From positions 124,001 through 188,000 of the forward strand of contig NZ_SMMI01000008.1 of assembly GCF_009733535.1 (NCBI RefSeq): a DNA stretch of 64,000 bases. The letters are read 5' to 3'. Positions 34,807 to 43,616 of this stretch are shown here, piece after piece. This DNA is from Sphingobacterium endophyticum (GTDB lineage: Bacteria > Bacteroidota > Bacteroidia > Sphingobacteriales > Sphingobacteriaceae). A program made the translations under genes and the position numbers. The notes beneath the pieces are model-generated. The model was not told where the DNA came from, ran no database searches, and was given only the letters and a program-made list of their open reading frames with translations. The first letter of the stretch is position 1, and each line of letters starts with the position of its first letter.

Positions 34807-37398
34807 ATGAACACAAAGAAAGCTTTTAGATTTCTATACCTCTCTATTGCCTTTATTTTCCTTGGTCTAATTGCTAAAGCGCAAGATCAACCGAAAGCCA
34901 TTATAAACGCAACATTAACTGGAAAAGTCTTGGATTCATTAACCAACGAACCTATACCCGGGGTAACACTTCAATTGGAAGGCGTTACGCACCAAGTCAA
35001 AACAGACCGAAATGGTGAATTTAATTTTGTCACTGGCCAGAAGCTGCCATTTAACCTCATCATTAGCCGAATTGGTTATCAAAAAAAGAGAATTGTCATT
35101 GATGAATCACCCACCGTTATTAGCTTACAACCTTCTTCTGAATCCATTGATCAAATCGTAGTCACCTCAAGAAGAAGAAAGGAGCAGCTGCAGGATGTCC
35201 CGATTCCAATCACCACCATCAATGCCGCAACGATAGATGATGCCGGGGCGTTCAATGTAAATCGCATTAAGGAATTAGCACCTACCGTTCAGCTCTATTC
35301 ATCCAACGCTAGAAATACGACGTTAAATATTCGTGGCTTGGGTTCAACATATGGCTTAACCAACGATGGAATTGATCCTGGGGTAGGTTTTTATTTGGAT
35401 GGCGTTTATTTGGCAAGGCCAGCAGCGACTTGGTTAGACTTCATAGATATAGAGCAAGTTGAAGTATTGAGAGGTCCTCAAGGAACATTATTCGGTATGA
35501 ATAGCACGTCAGGAGCATTTAATGTAACATCAAGAACAGCAGAATTTACACCTTCAGCAAATTTCGAATTAAGCTACGGTAATTATGGATTTTTACAAGG
35601 AAAGGCCTCCATCACCGGTCCAATTAGCAAAAAGCTAGCGGCGCGAATTTCATTCTCAGGAACACAAAGAAACGGCACACTATTCAATACAAATACCAAT
35701 CGAGCAATCAATAACATGAACAACTTAGGTTTAAGAGCTCAATTGCTCTATAAACCTAATGAAAACATTCACATTAAGGTTGCTGCAGATAAGAGCATAC
35801 AAAAACCAGATGGATATGGTTGGGGAGTTGCTGGCATTGTTCAAACCCAAAGGGCAGACTACAGACAATTCAACAATATTATTAAGGACCTAGGCTATGA
35901 ACTTCCCTATCAGGATGCGTTCGACAGAAAAGTTGATTTAAATACCCAATCAAAAGCCGACAATGAATTAGGAGGGGTATCTGTAAATGCTGATTTTAAA
36001 ATTGGGAATGGGACATTGACCTCAACGACGGCTTGGCGTTATTGGAAATGGGTGCCACTTAACGATAGAGATTATTTAGGATTACCGGTATTTACAATTT
36101 CAGCCGGCAATTCAAAACATGATCAGTATTCTCAAGAATTTAGATATTCTGGAAAATTAAATGACAATGTTGATTTGGTTGTTGGGTTATTCGGAATTTA
36201 TCAGGACCTAAGAACAGATCCTGTTCACACAGAAGAGGCTGGTTCGTCCCTATGGAGGTTTGCTCAAAATTCAACAAGCGAATTATGGAAGACTCCCGGA
36301 TTATTCGACAGCTTTGGCATTAGAACAAAGTATGGGATAAAAACCAGCAGCATAGCGGCATATTCGCAAATTGATTGGGCGATTACCGAAAAACTACATC
36401 TACTTCCTGGAATCCGATACAATTATGATAAAAAAGAAGCAAACTATGATAGGCAAACATACGGGGGATTACAAACGGAAGATCCTGCATTAGTAGCTCT
36501 AAAGAACTCCGTTTATACAAATCAATCTTTTAATACGGATGCTTCTGCTGGTAATTTCTCCGGACAGATATCAGCACAATATAGATTTAAAAGAAATTTA
36601 AACGCATTTGCTACTTATGCATTAAGCTACAAACCCGTCGGTATTAATGTTGGTGGTCTTCCAACGTCAAAAGGCGAGGTCCTATTAGACCTAGCAAGAG
36701 TAAAACCCGAATCTGTTAACCATAAGGAGGTAGGATTAAAATCCAGCCCTAGTAAGAATTCTATCTTGAATATTACGGTTTACCAAACTGACATTAAAGA
36801 TTATCAAACTTTGGTACAGACACCCGAGCCTGGTGTAAACAGAGGCTATCTGGCAAATGCAGAAAAAGTCAGTGTCAAAGGAATTGAGCTTGACGGTTCA
36901 TTGCGCGTAGGAAATTATCTTAGGCTTAATGCTGCCGCTGCCTATACTGATGGAAAATATGTAAAATTCACGAATGCGCCAGTTCCATTGGAAGAAGTCG
37001 GTGGTGCTGAGGCATTCAAAGACATATCTGGCGGTAGGCTACCTGGTATTTCAAAATGGTCGTCATCCATTGGAGCTGAATTATCGCAGAAAGGAAAACT
37101 TATCGGTTTGGAAGGAGCATTTTTCTTGGGTACCGATTTATTTTATCGATCTGAATTTTCATCCAGTCCATCCCCTTCAAAATATCTTAATATAGATGGC
37201 TATGCATTATTGAATGCAAGATTAGGTTTTAAAGCCGATAATGGAATTACCGTTTCGGTATGGAGCAGAAATCTAACAAATAAAAACTACTATGAACAAT
37301 TACTTGCCGCTCCTGGTAGCTATGGGCAATATGCTGGAATAATTGCAGATCCTAGAACTTATGGTCTTACAATTAGATATAATTTGAATAGTTTCTAA
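34807..37398 (+). CDS. Classical TonB-dependent receptor
   Basis: An 863-residue receptor with a signal peptide (about 1-25, IAKAQ), a carboxypeptidase-regulatory-like domain (about 35-120), a TonB box region DQIVVTSRRRKEQLQDVPIP, and a plug with VNRIKELAPTVQLYSSNARN, NIRGLGSTYG, VGFYLDGVYLARPAATWLDF and VEVLRGPQGTLFGMNSTSGA. These are features of proteobacterial-style receptors (QDVPIPITTI, VEVLRGPQGTLFG) and not of SusC. No SusD follows. The barrel ends GLTIRYNLNSF. It is divergent from the SARP-type membrane regulator and heads the GH110/sulfatase region, so it may import galactose-containing oligomers, though it could take a siderophore-like ligand. Confidence 0.9.
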   Translation: MNTKKAFRFLYLSIAFIFLGLIAKAQDQPKAIINATLTGKVLDSLTNEPIPGVTLQLEGVTHQVKTDRNGEFNFVTGQKLPFNLIISRIGYQKKRIVIDESPTVISLQPSSESIDQIVVTSRRRKEQLQDVPIPITTINAATIDDAGAFNVNRIKELAPTVQLYSSNARNTTLNIRGLGSTYGLTNDGIDPGVGFYLDGVYLARPAATWLDFIDIEQVEVLRGPQGTLFGMNSTSGAFNVTSRTAEFTPSANFELSYGNYGFLQGKASITGPISKKLAARISFSGTQRNGTLFNTNTNRAINNMNNLGLRAQLLYKPNENIHIKVAADKSIQKPDGYGWGVAGIVQTQRADYRQFNNIIKDLGYELPYQDAFDRKVDLNTQSKADNELGGVSVNADFKIGNGTLTSTTAWRYWKWVPLNDRDYLGLPVFTISAGNSKHDQYSQEFRYSGKLNDNVDLVVGLFGIYQDLRTDPVHTEEAGSSLWRFAQNSTSELWKTPGLFDSFGIRTKYGIKTSSIAAYSQIDWAITEKLHLLPGIRYNYDKKEANYDRQTYGGLQTEDPALVALKNSVYTNQSFNTDASAGNFSGQISAQYRFKRNLNAFATYALSYKPVGINVGGLPTSKGEVLLDLARVKPESVNHKEVGLKSSPSKNSILNITVYQTDIKDYQTLVQTPEPGVNRGYLANAEKVSVKGIELDGSLRVGNYLRLNAAAAYTDGKYVKFTNAPVPLEEVGGAEAFKDISGGRLPGISKWSSSIGAELSQKGKLIGLEGAFFLGTDLFYRSEFSSSPSPSKYLNIDGYALLNARLGFKADNGITVSVWSRNLTNKNYYEQLLAAPGSYGQYAGIIADPRTYGLTIRYNLNSF

Positions 37399-37421
37399 TA
37401 ATAAATAGGTTATCGTTTGAG

Positions 37422-37454
37422 CCTAGCCAAACCCCACGGCTAGGTTCTTTTTTT
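37422..37454 (+). terminator. Intrinsic terminator of the TonB receptor gene
   Basis: Stem CCTAGCC/GGCTAGG (37422-37428, 37438-37444) is followed by a run TTCTTTTTTT on the plus strand. It lies 24 nt after the stop and abuts the end of the converging lipoprotein gene. Confidence 0.88.
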
Positions 37455-37905
37455 AGTACCCCTTAAATTTCAAGATGTAATCTCCTTCAAAAGGATCTCC
37501 TTGCATTAGGCTTTCACCTATAATTAATTTATACTCTCCTGATTGATCCAGTAAGTAGTTCAGATCCTTTCCAAAGGGCCCATCACTGCTTTTATCTGGC
37601 ATAATAATTTGGTTAAACCTAATATTTCCAGCAGGAACGCCATTGACCTCGGCATTGAGGTTTTTATACGCTCCAGGATTAAAAGTAATTGTATCCGATT
37701 CCTTTCCAATTTTATGAAGTTTGATAGAGTCCCATTCTGATTTTAATTCTATGGCCTTGGAAGGTATGGGGTCAAAAACATCTGGTTCGATAGACTCGAT
37801 AATTGAATCCGCAGAATTAGAGGATTCTTTTGCTGTTTCAGGGTTATTACAACTATATATTGCTATTGTAACTATGGATGAATACAGTAAAATCTGATAT
37901 TTCAT
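37453..37905 (-). CDS. Small lipoprotein, function unknown
   Basis: A 150-residue lipoprotein with lipobox IAIYSC at Cys-19 and a low-complexity Ser/Glu linker (about 22-45). The mature domain is small and beta-rich with glycines: FNPGAYKNLNAEVNGVPAGN, LDQSGEYKLIIGESLMQGDP and YILKFKGY at the end. The family is not recognised. It is convergent with the TonB receptor and divergent from the TIM-barrel gene, sharing the AACAGTT-rich intergenic region. Confidence 0.7.
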   Translation of the reverse strand: MKYQILLYSSIVTIAIYSCNNPETAKESSNSADSIIESIEPDVFDPIPSKAIELKSEWDSIKLHKIGKESDTITFNPGAYKNLNAEVNGVPAGNIRFNQIIMPDKSSDGPFGKDLNYLLDQSGEYKLIIGESLMQGDPFEGDYILKFKGY

Positions 37906-37939
37906 GGCTTATTTTTTTAAATTTTAGTATCATTGGTAC

Positions 37940-37976
37940 AACAGTTAAAAGTAGAAAACTGTTCAATACAACAGTT
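37940..37976. promoter_or_regulatory. Cluster of AACAGTT repeats in a divergent promoter
   Basis: AACAGTT occurs at 37940-37946 and 37970-37976 within a longer exact repeat TACAACAGTTAAA (30-bp period). An inverted copy AACTGTT lies between them at 37957-37963. It sits 35-71 nt before the lipoprotein gene and about 160 nt before the TIM-barrel gene, a plausible operator. Confidence 0.45.
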
Positions 37977-38132
37977 AAATTTGTTTGAAAGTATAACTTT
38001 TGTTATTTTAACAAAAGGAACTAAATTCAACCTAAAAAATCCCCTCAGAAGAAGTTCCAATCAGATTTACTTGATGAAAAAGTTAAGAATATAACTTTTT
38101 GAAAATTTTTTATGAATTAATCTAAAGATCAT

Positions 38133-40553
38133 ATGAATAATCTAAAAAAAGGGGGAATAAAAGCTATTTGCCTTATTATTTCAGTATTGGGTGCTATTTC
38201 TTTAAAGGCCCAAGAACTAAAGTCAAATTCAACAATCATTTCTGTCAATGAAAAGGGTTTTTACCGTTCGATAAAAGTCGATAATCAGGAAATTCTAGGA
38301 AATGGTGAATATCCCATGATTTCAGCAGTTAAATCCAATAAAATTATTTTGCCTATAAAACTTACTGTTACACAGAATAAGTACACATTGAAGATGGAAG
38401 ATGGCGAAGAGATTGAATTAAAAATTGAGCAGAAACCAGAAGCCATCACTTATGAGGTGATCAAGGTCAATCCTTCTTATAATAGTTTGATTTTTGGGCC
38501 AATTAAAATTACATCAAGAGAAGTGGTCGGTGAAGTAATAGGGGTTGTCCAAGATGGAGATATTGCTTTTGGAATCCAAGCTTTAAATGTAAAGACTAAT
38601 GCAGGCTTACCACAAGAAATCGCTGCTGAAGTAAGCAGCAAGTTTAATTATAAGGGATTAAGCACAGATTTATCTGTTGAGAGTATTGGCTACAACAAAT
38701 TTGCTGCAACCCAAGTTGAAGATGGGGCTGTTTTTCAATTTTCTGTTAGAAACAGAAAAAATACTGAATATAGAAAGGTTCAACAATTGGACTCATCCCT
38801 TACTATGCCGGTTAAAGGTCCGGACGCAGATATTACGGGAGCAAAAATTGCTTTATTTGGGGAAAAACGAGTAGATGTTCTCAGCAGAATAGGAGCAATT
38901 GAAAAAGAATTTGGATTACCGCATCCATTAATTAACGGAGAATGGAGCAAAAAAAGCAGAGAATCTATGCGTTCCTACTTAATTTCCAACTTCTCGAAAG
39001 ATGATTTAGCGTTTATTATAGATAAGTCAAAAAAGGCAGGCTTTAAAAACATCTATCATACAGATCCCTTTGAAACCTGGGGGCACTTTAAATGGAAACC
39101 TTCCTTGTCAAGCACTGGGGACGCAGGCATTAAAAGTCTAGTTGAGCAGGCAAAAAAAGAAGGTATAGATATAGGTGTTCATACTCTTTCCAATTTTATT
39201 ACGACGAACGATGAATTTGTAACTGCCAATCCAAATCCAAAGTTACTGTCACAAGGAGAACTATCATTAACAGAAAACATCAGCGCTGAGCAAACTGAAA
39301 TTACTATATCAAATAGCAAATTATTTGATGTTCCCTTAACTCTAAATGCGATTCGAATTGCTGAAGAAATATTGACATTCGGATCCATTGAGAAACAAGC
39401 AGATCAAATCATTCTTAAAAACTGTATTAGGGGAGCTTTTGGAACAAAAGCATCTTCACATAATAAAGAAGTAAAACTTGCTAAACTTTGGGACTACCCA
39501 TATAAAACGCTATTCCCAGATATAGAGTTACAGGATGAAATGTCATTACGATTAGCAGAAATCTTCAATAATACGGGGTTGAAACAAATATCATTCGATG
39601 GACTAGAGGGTTGTGCTTATACGGGTCAAGATTATTATGCTACAGGAAAATTCGTCAATAATTTCTACGAAAAGCTAACTGACAAGACAAATCTAATTAA
39701 TGATGCAAGTCGATTAGAACATTATCTATGGCACATCCACACAAGAATGAATTGGGGAGAGCCTTGGGGAGAAGAAATGAGAGAGGGACAAGTTGAAAAT
39801 AGAATTAAAAACCAGGCATTCTTTAAAAGGAATTTATTTCCAAGAATGTTGGGTTGGTTTTTAGTGAGGCTAGCAGACAGAAAATTTGAGACGACATCAT
39901 TAGAGGATTTAGAATGGGCGCTTTCAGAATCAGCAGGGTTTGATGCCGGTTATGCAATGAGTATAGACATGAGAACCTTAAAGAATCATGGCCAAATAGA
40001 CCTTTTATTAGAGGCTATGAAAAACTGGGATAAATTAAGGCTGGCGAATGCATTTAGTGAGTCTCAGAAAGAAAAGCTAAAAGATCCAAAGACAGAATGG
40101 CACTTGGAAAAAATGGATGAAAAGAATTTTAATTTATACCCTTTATATATATCAGAACGTTTTAGATGTGACCTCAGCGAAATGCAACCCGGACAACCGG
40201 GAGGGGCAGATTGGAGCTGGAGCAGTCCAGTTGATGGTACCTATGCGTTGAAAATTAAAGTAGAAGGCGATGGAGCAATCTCCAACCCTACTTTTAGAAC
40301 AAGTTCAAATGTCCTAAAAATTAATGGCACCATAGAGGCTGGTCAATACGTAATACTTGACCATCATGGAAAAGCTACTTTAACAGACAAAAACTTCAAA
40401 TACATTTCAGACCTAATCATTGAAGGCAAGCCAGAACTTAAAAATGGATCTTCTGCAATCGCTTTTTCATGTGATAGCAACGGAGACGGCGTGCCAGAAG
40501 TGATTGTACGTTATTCTGTGAGAAAAAATCCAGAGAAAATCACATTAAAATAG
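38133..40553 (+). CDS. Exported TIM-barrel glycoside hydrolase-like protein
   Basis: An 806-residue exported protein: signal peptide about 1-26 (ISLKAQ), an N-terminal beta-sandwich (about 30-225), a central alpha/beta barrel (about 235-640) and a C-terminal carbohydrate-binding-like beta domain (about 690-806). The barrel shows NIYHTDPFETWGHFKWKPSL, EGIDIGVHTLSNFITTND, QISFDGLEGCAYTG (Asp-489 and Glu-492 are catalytic candidates) and ALSESAGFDAGYAMSIDM. An inserted beta module (about 375-450) resembles a viral-tail-type strand pair (LNAIRIAEEILTFGSI). I cannot assign a CAZy family. Its position before GH110, a phosphodiesterase and a sulfatase argues for action on the same glycan. Confidence 0.7.
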   Translation: MNNLKKGGIKAICLIISVLGAISLKAQELKSNSTIISVNEKGFYRSIKVDNQEILGNGEYPMISAVKSNKIILPIKLTVTQNKYTLKMEDGEEIELKIEQKPEAITYEVIKVNPSYNSLIFGPIKITSREVVGEVIGVVQDGDIAFGIQALNVKTNAGLPQEIAAEVSSKFNYKGLSTDLSVESIGYNKFAATQVEDGAVFQFSVRNRKNTEYRKVQQLDSSLTMPVKGPDADITGAKIALFGEKRVDVLSRIGAIEKEFGLPHPLINGEWSKKSRESMRSYLISNFSKDDLAFIIDKSKKAGFKNIYHTDPFETWGHFKWKPSLSSTGDAGIKSLVEQAKKEGIDIGVHTLSNFITTNDEFVTANPNPKLLSQGELSLTENISAEQTEITISNSKLFDVPLTLNAIRIAEEILTFGSIEKQADQIILKNCIRGAFGTKASSHNKEVKLAKLWDYPYKTLFPDIELQDEMSLRLAEIFNNTGLKQISFDGLEGCAYTGQDYYATGKFVNNFYEKLTDKTNLINDASRLEHYLWHIHTRMNWGEPWGEEMREGQVENRIKNQAFFKRNLFPRMLGWFLVRLADRKFETTSLEDLEWALSESAGFDAGYAMSIDMRTLKNHGQIDLLLEAMKNWDKLRLANAFSESQKEKLKDPKTEWHLEKMDEKNFNLYPLYISERFRCDLSEMQPGQPGGADWSWSSPVDGTYALKIKVEGDGAISNPTFRTSSNVLKINGTIEAGQYVILDHHGKATLTDKNFKYISDLIIEGKPELKNGSSAIAFSCDSNGDGVPEVIVRYSVRKNPEKITLK

Positions 40554-40566
40554 ATATCAAAATAAG

Positions 40567-40600
40567 GATGGAGAATCAGGCAATGTTTCTCCATTCTTGT
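40567..40600 (+). terminator. Weak terminator-like hairpin after the TIM-barrel gene
   Basis: ATGGAGAA/TTCTCCAT (40568-40575, 40587-40594) with an 11-nt loop and a short T-rich tail (TCTTGTTT). The tail is imperfect, so read-through into the GH110 gene is possible. Confidence 0.5.
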
Positions 40601-40642
40601 TTAACAAGTACATTATAAACCTTAGATGAGTGCATAAAAACA

Positions 40643-40671
40643 AACATTGTTTACTCTAATTAAACAATGTT
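40643..40671. promoter_or_regulatory. 11-bp inverted repeat upstream of the GH110 gene
   Basis: AACATTGTTTA (40643-40653) and its exact complement TAAACAATGTT (40661-40671) are separated by 7 nt and lie about 80 nt before the GH110 start. There is no T run, so an operator is more likely than a terminator. Confidence 0.45.
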
Positions 40672-40752
40672 AACAAAACCATATAGGTTCATTAAATAAA
40701 TAATGTATCTTCATATCAAATTAACCTTGCAAGAGCATCAATTCACTAATTT

Positions 40753-42591
40753 ATGTCATCACCTAAACTATATACCTTATTCTTTTTCTTCTTTCTCCTA
40801 TCAACACAAGCCTCTTTCAGCCAGGAAACCATCTTTGCTAAAGATTATGGATTGATTCCAAACAGCTTTGTCGACCAATCCGAAAACATGCAAAAAGCTT
40901 TGGAGGCATGCAAGAAGTCATCTGCTAAAAAACTAATCTTAGAGAAGGGACGATATGATTTCTTTCCAATTTCAGCATCAAAAAGAATTCTATTTATCAG
41001 CAATACCGCATCTGAGGTTGAATGGCCAGATAAAACGAAACATATTGGACTATTGATTGAAGATCAAAACAATTTAACGATTAAGGGAAACCAATCAGAA
41101 TTTGTCTTTCATGGAAAGATGACGCCTTTCGCGATAATCAGATCATCAAATATCAGAATTGAAGGTATTAATACCAATTTTGAGAGACCCACCATGTCGG
41201 AATTGCAGATCCTAAGCAGTTCAGATTCTGAAATAATAGCCAATGTACATCCATCTTCTAAATATTCCATCCAAAATGGAAAAGTACTTTGGTACGGCGA
41301 GGGTTGGTATAATACCCCAGAATTACACACTATACTTTCTGATACTGTTCAGGGAATAAATCAATATAGTTCTTTCAAACCTTTTCAGGAGGCAAATGCA
41401 GAAGAATTGGGAGTTAATCGATTGCGGTTTACCGGTAAGTTTGATCCCCAAAAATATCCTGTCGGTGGAATCTTAAGCATGCGAAATACGATTAGGGATG
41501 AAGTTGGAGGTTTTGTATATAGATCTAAGAATATTGAATTATCGGATTTGAATATACATTACATGCATGGGCTGGGAATTACCTCTCAATTTTCTGAAAA
41601 TCTGACTTACAAAAACATCAATATTACACCATCTAAAGGTCGGGCAATTACATCTTTTGCAGATGGCATGCATTTTTCAGGCTGCAAAGGAAAAATACTT
41701 ATTGAAAATTGTCATTACAAGGGATTACATGACGATCCAGTAAATATCCATGGAACTTATCTCCAAATTGTGGAAAAGATAAATGACAAGGAACTTTTGT
41801 TAGAATTTAAACATCACCAAAGCTTTGGATTCGACGCTTTTCTCCCTGGAGATACAATTGGGGTAGTTTCTCAAGAGGCAATTCAGCCGCTGGGTAAACT
41901 GATTGTTGAAAAGGTTGAAACCATTTCCCCACGTAAGATTAAAATCACTTTTCAAGGCAAACTAAATTCGAAGGTAAAAATTGGAGATGCCGTAGAAAAT
42001 CTAACCTGGACCCCTGAAGTTATTGTGAAGAATTCCAGATTCGAGGGTACTAATACTAGAGGAATGCTCGTAACTACACCTAAAAAGGTGATTATTGAAA
42101 ACAATACATTCTTTCGAACAGGTATGCATGCAATTTTAATCGCTGCGGATGTAAATAGCTGGTTTGAATCTGGTGCTGTATCGGATGTTACAATAAGGGA
42201 TAATAGGTTTATAGACTGTGGATATAACCTCTCGTCAAACAATTATGCGATTGCCATTTTACCAGAAAACAAAAAAATTGTAAATGGACATTTTGTACAT
42301 AGAAATATCAGTATTGAAAATAATTCATTTGAGACCTTCTCTCCCAACATTTTAATTGCGAACAGTACACAAGGTCTAAAATTTATCAAGAACAAAATTA
42401 ATATCGACGAAAATAAACCTGCATTTGAAGCTTTTCGGAATAACTCTGGGAAATTCATAGTACTCAATGATGTTAAGGATGTTATAATTAAAGATAACCA
42501 GTCCAATAAGTCAGATATCTATATTGAATTAAGCAATTCAAATAAAAAAGAAATTTCTACTGATCTTAAAACAACGATAATAACAAATTAG
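40753..42591 (+). CDS. GH110 alpha-1,3-galactosidase
   Basis: A 612-residue exported protein with a signal peptide (about 1-24, ASFSQ) and a right-handed parallel beta-helix. The hallmark of GH110 is visible: SFADGMHFSGCKGKILIENC followed by GLHDDPVNIHGTYLQIVE, with Asp-304 and the pair Asp-327/Asp-328 as candidate catalytic residues. Helical repeats follow (IIENNTFFRTGMHAILIAAD, VTIRDNRFIDCGYNL). GH110 enzymes remove terminal alpha-1,3-linked galactose from blood group B or linear glycans, and some act on carrageenan-derived oligomers. With the downstream sulfatase this points to a sulfated galactan or mucin-like glycan, which is inference. It is probably periplasmic. Confidence 0.9.
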   Translation: MSSPKLYTLFFFFFLLSTQASFSQETIFAKDYGLIPNSFVDQSENMQKALEACKKSSAKKLILEKGRYDFFPISASKRILFISNTASEVEWPDKTKHIGLLIEDQNNLTIKGNQSEFVFHGKMTPFAIIRSSNIRIEGINTNFERPTMSELQILSSSDSEIIANVHPSSKYSIQNGKVLWYGEGWYNTPELHTILSDTVQGINQYSSFKPFQEANAEELGVNRLRFTGKFDPQKYPVGGILSMRNTIRDEVGGFVYRSKNIELSDLNIHYMHGLGITSQFSENLTYKNINITPSKGRAITSFADGMHFSGCKGKILIENCHYKGLHDDPVNIHGTYLQIVEKINDKELLLEFKHHQSFGFDAFLPGDTIGVVSQEAIQPLGKLIVEKVETISPRKIKITFQGKLNSKVKIGDAVENLTWTPEVIVKNSRFEGTNTRGMLVTTPKKVIIENNTFFRTGMHAILIAADVNSWFESGAVSDVTIRDNRFIDCGYNLSSNNYAIAILPENKKIVNGHFVHRNISIENNSFETFSPNILIANSTQGLKFIKNKINIDENKPAFEAFRNNSGKFIVLNDVKDVIIKDNQSNKSDIYIELSNSNKKEISTDLKTTIITN

Positions 42592-42660
42592 AACTTTATT
42601 TCCAGAACATTCGAGCCAGTAAATACAGAATAACATAATTAAAATAACCTCTATTATCTC

Positions 42661-43551
42661 ATGAAATTTATAGCATACGTAATCATTCTTTCTTTATCAT
42701 TGATTTCCTTTAACACATTAGGGCAAAAGAAAGCAAAGCATGTCATTGTTGTTGGATTTGACGGATTGGGGGCCTATGCAGTTGAAAAAGCTGATATGCC
42801 AAATCTTAAAAAAATGATGCAGGAAGGTGCCTATAATACACATGTAAGAACTGTTTTGCCGTCCTCGAGTGCAGTTAACTGGGCATCTATGCTTATGGGA
42901 ACTGGACCTACCATGCATGGATATACAGACTGGGGGAGTCAGACGCCTGAAATCCCTTCAGCAACTGTAACCCAAAACAACAGATTCCCCTCTATTTTTA
43001 CTGCAATTAAAAAACAAAAACCTCATGCTAAAATCGGATCGGTATACAGCTGGGGAGGTATTGGATATTTATTAGAAAAACCGATCCTAAACTTTGATCT
43101 TCCAACCGAAGGAAATGAATTGGAAACTCAGAATAAAGCTGTTGAGTTGATCAAGAATGAAAAACCAAGCTTTTTGTTTATTCACTTCGACCAACCTGAT
43201 GGGATTGGACATAATGCTGGACACGACAGTCCTGCTTATTATGAAGAGCTTAAAAATGTAGATAAGAGAATTGGAGCAATTCAGAAAGCGATTCAAGATG
43301 CAGGAATAGAAAAAGAAACTTTGCTAATTGTTTTGTCTGATCATGGTGGAATAGAAAAAGGGCATGGCGGCAAATCATTAATGGAAATTGAAGTTCCTTG
43401 GGTAATGACAGGGCCAGGCGTGATCAAGGGTAAAGAAGTAAAAGAACCCATCATTGTTTACGACCTCGCACCAACGGTAGCCTGGGCATTAGGAATTAAA
43501 CCCGAAGATGTTTGGAGAGGAAAGGCTATTACTAGCTTCTTTAAAAAGTAG
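42661..43551 (+). CDS. Alkaline phosphatase superfamily phosphodiesterase
   Basis: A 296-residue exported enzyme with a signal peptide (1-21, NTLGQ). Family features are the metal-binding VVGFDGLGAYAV (Asp-34), the nucleophile region LPSSSAVNWASMLMGTGP (a Ser at 68-70) with the following MHGYTDWG, HFDQPDGIGHNAGH (Asp and His ligands) and VLSDHGGIEKGHGG. This is the type I phosphodiesterase/nucleotide pyrophosphatase pattern, at the short end of the family. It lies 69 nt after GH110 and 65 nt before the sulfatase. It could remove phosphoryl groups from the glycan or recycle sugar nucleotides. Confidence 0.85.
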   Translation: MKFIAYVIILSLSLISFNTLGQKKAKHVIVVGFDGLGAYAVEKADMPNLKKMMQEGAYNTHVRTVLPSSSAVNWASMLMGTGPTMHGYTDWGSQTPEIPSATVTQNNRFPSIFTAIKKQKPHAKIGSVYSWGGIGYLLEKPILNFDLPTEGNELETQNKAVELIKNEKPSFLFIHFDQPDGIGHNAGHDSPAYYEELKNVDKRIGAIQKAIQDAGIEKETLLIVLSDHGGIEKGHGGKSLMEIEVPWVMTGPGVIKGKEVKEPIIVYDLAPTVAWALGIKPEDVWRGKAITSFFKK

Positions 43552-43616
43552 GAATTGAACAGATTTAAACAAAATAAAAATCATTAGTTTATTGCTAAAC
43601 GGCCAATTGTAAATCA

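Noticed and set aside
34807..37398. A fourth SusC gene
   Set aside because: The plug has the VEVLRGPQGTLFG pattern of classical receptors, lacks the SusC signature SxxVLKDASAxxxYGSRAANG, and no SusD follows.
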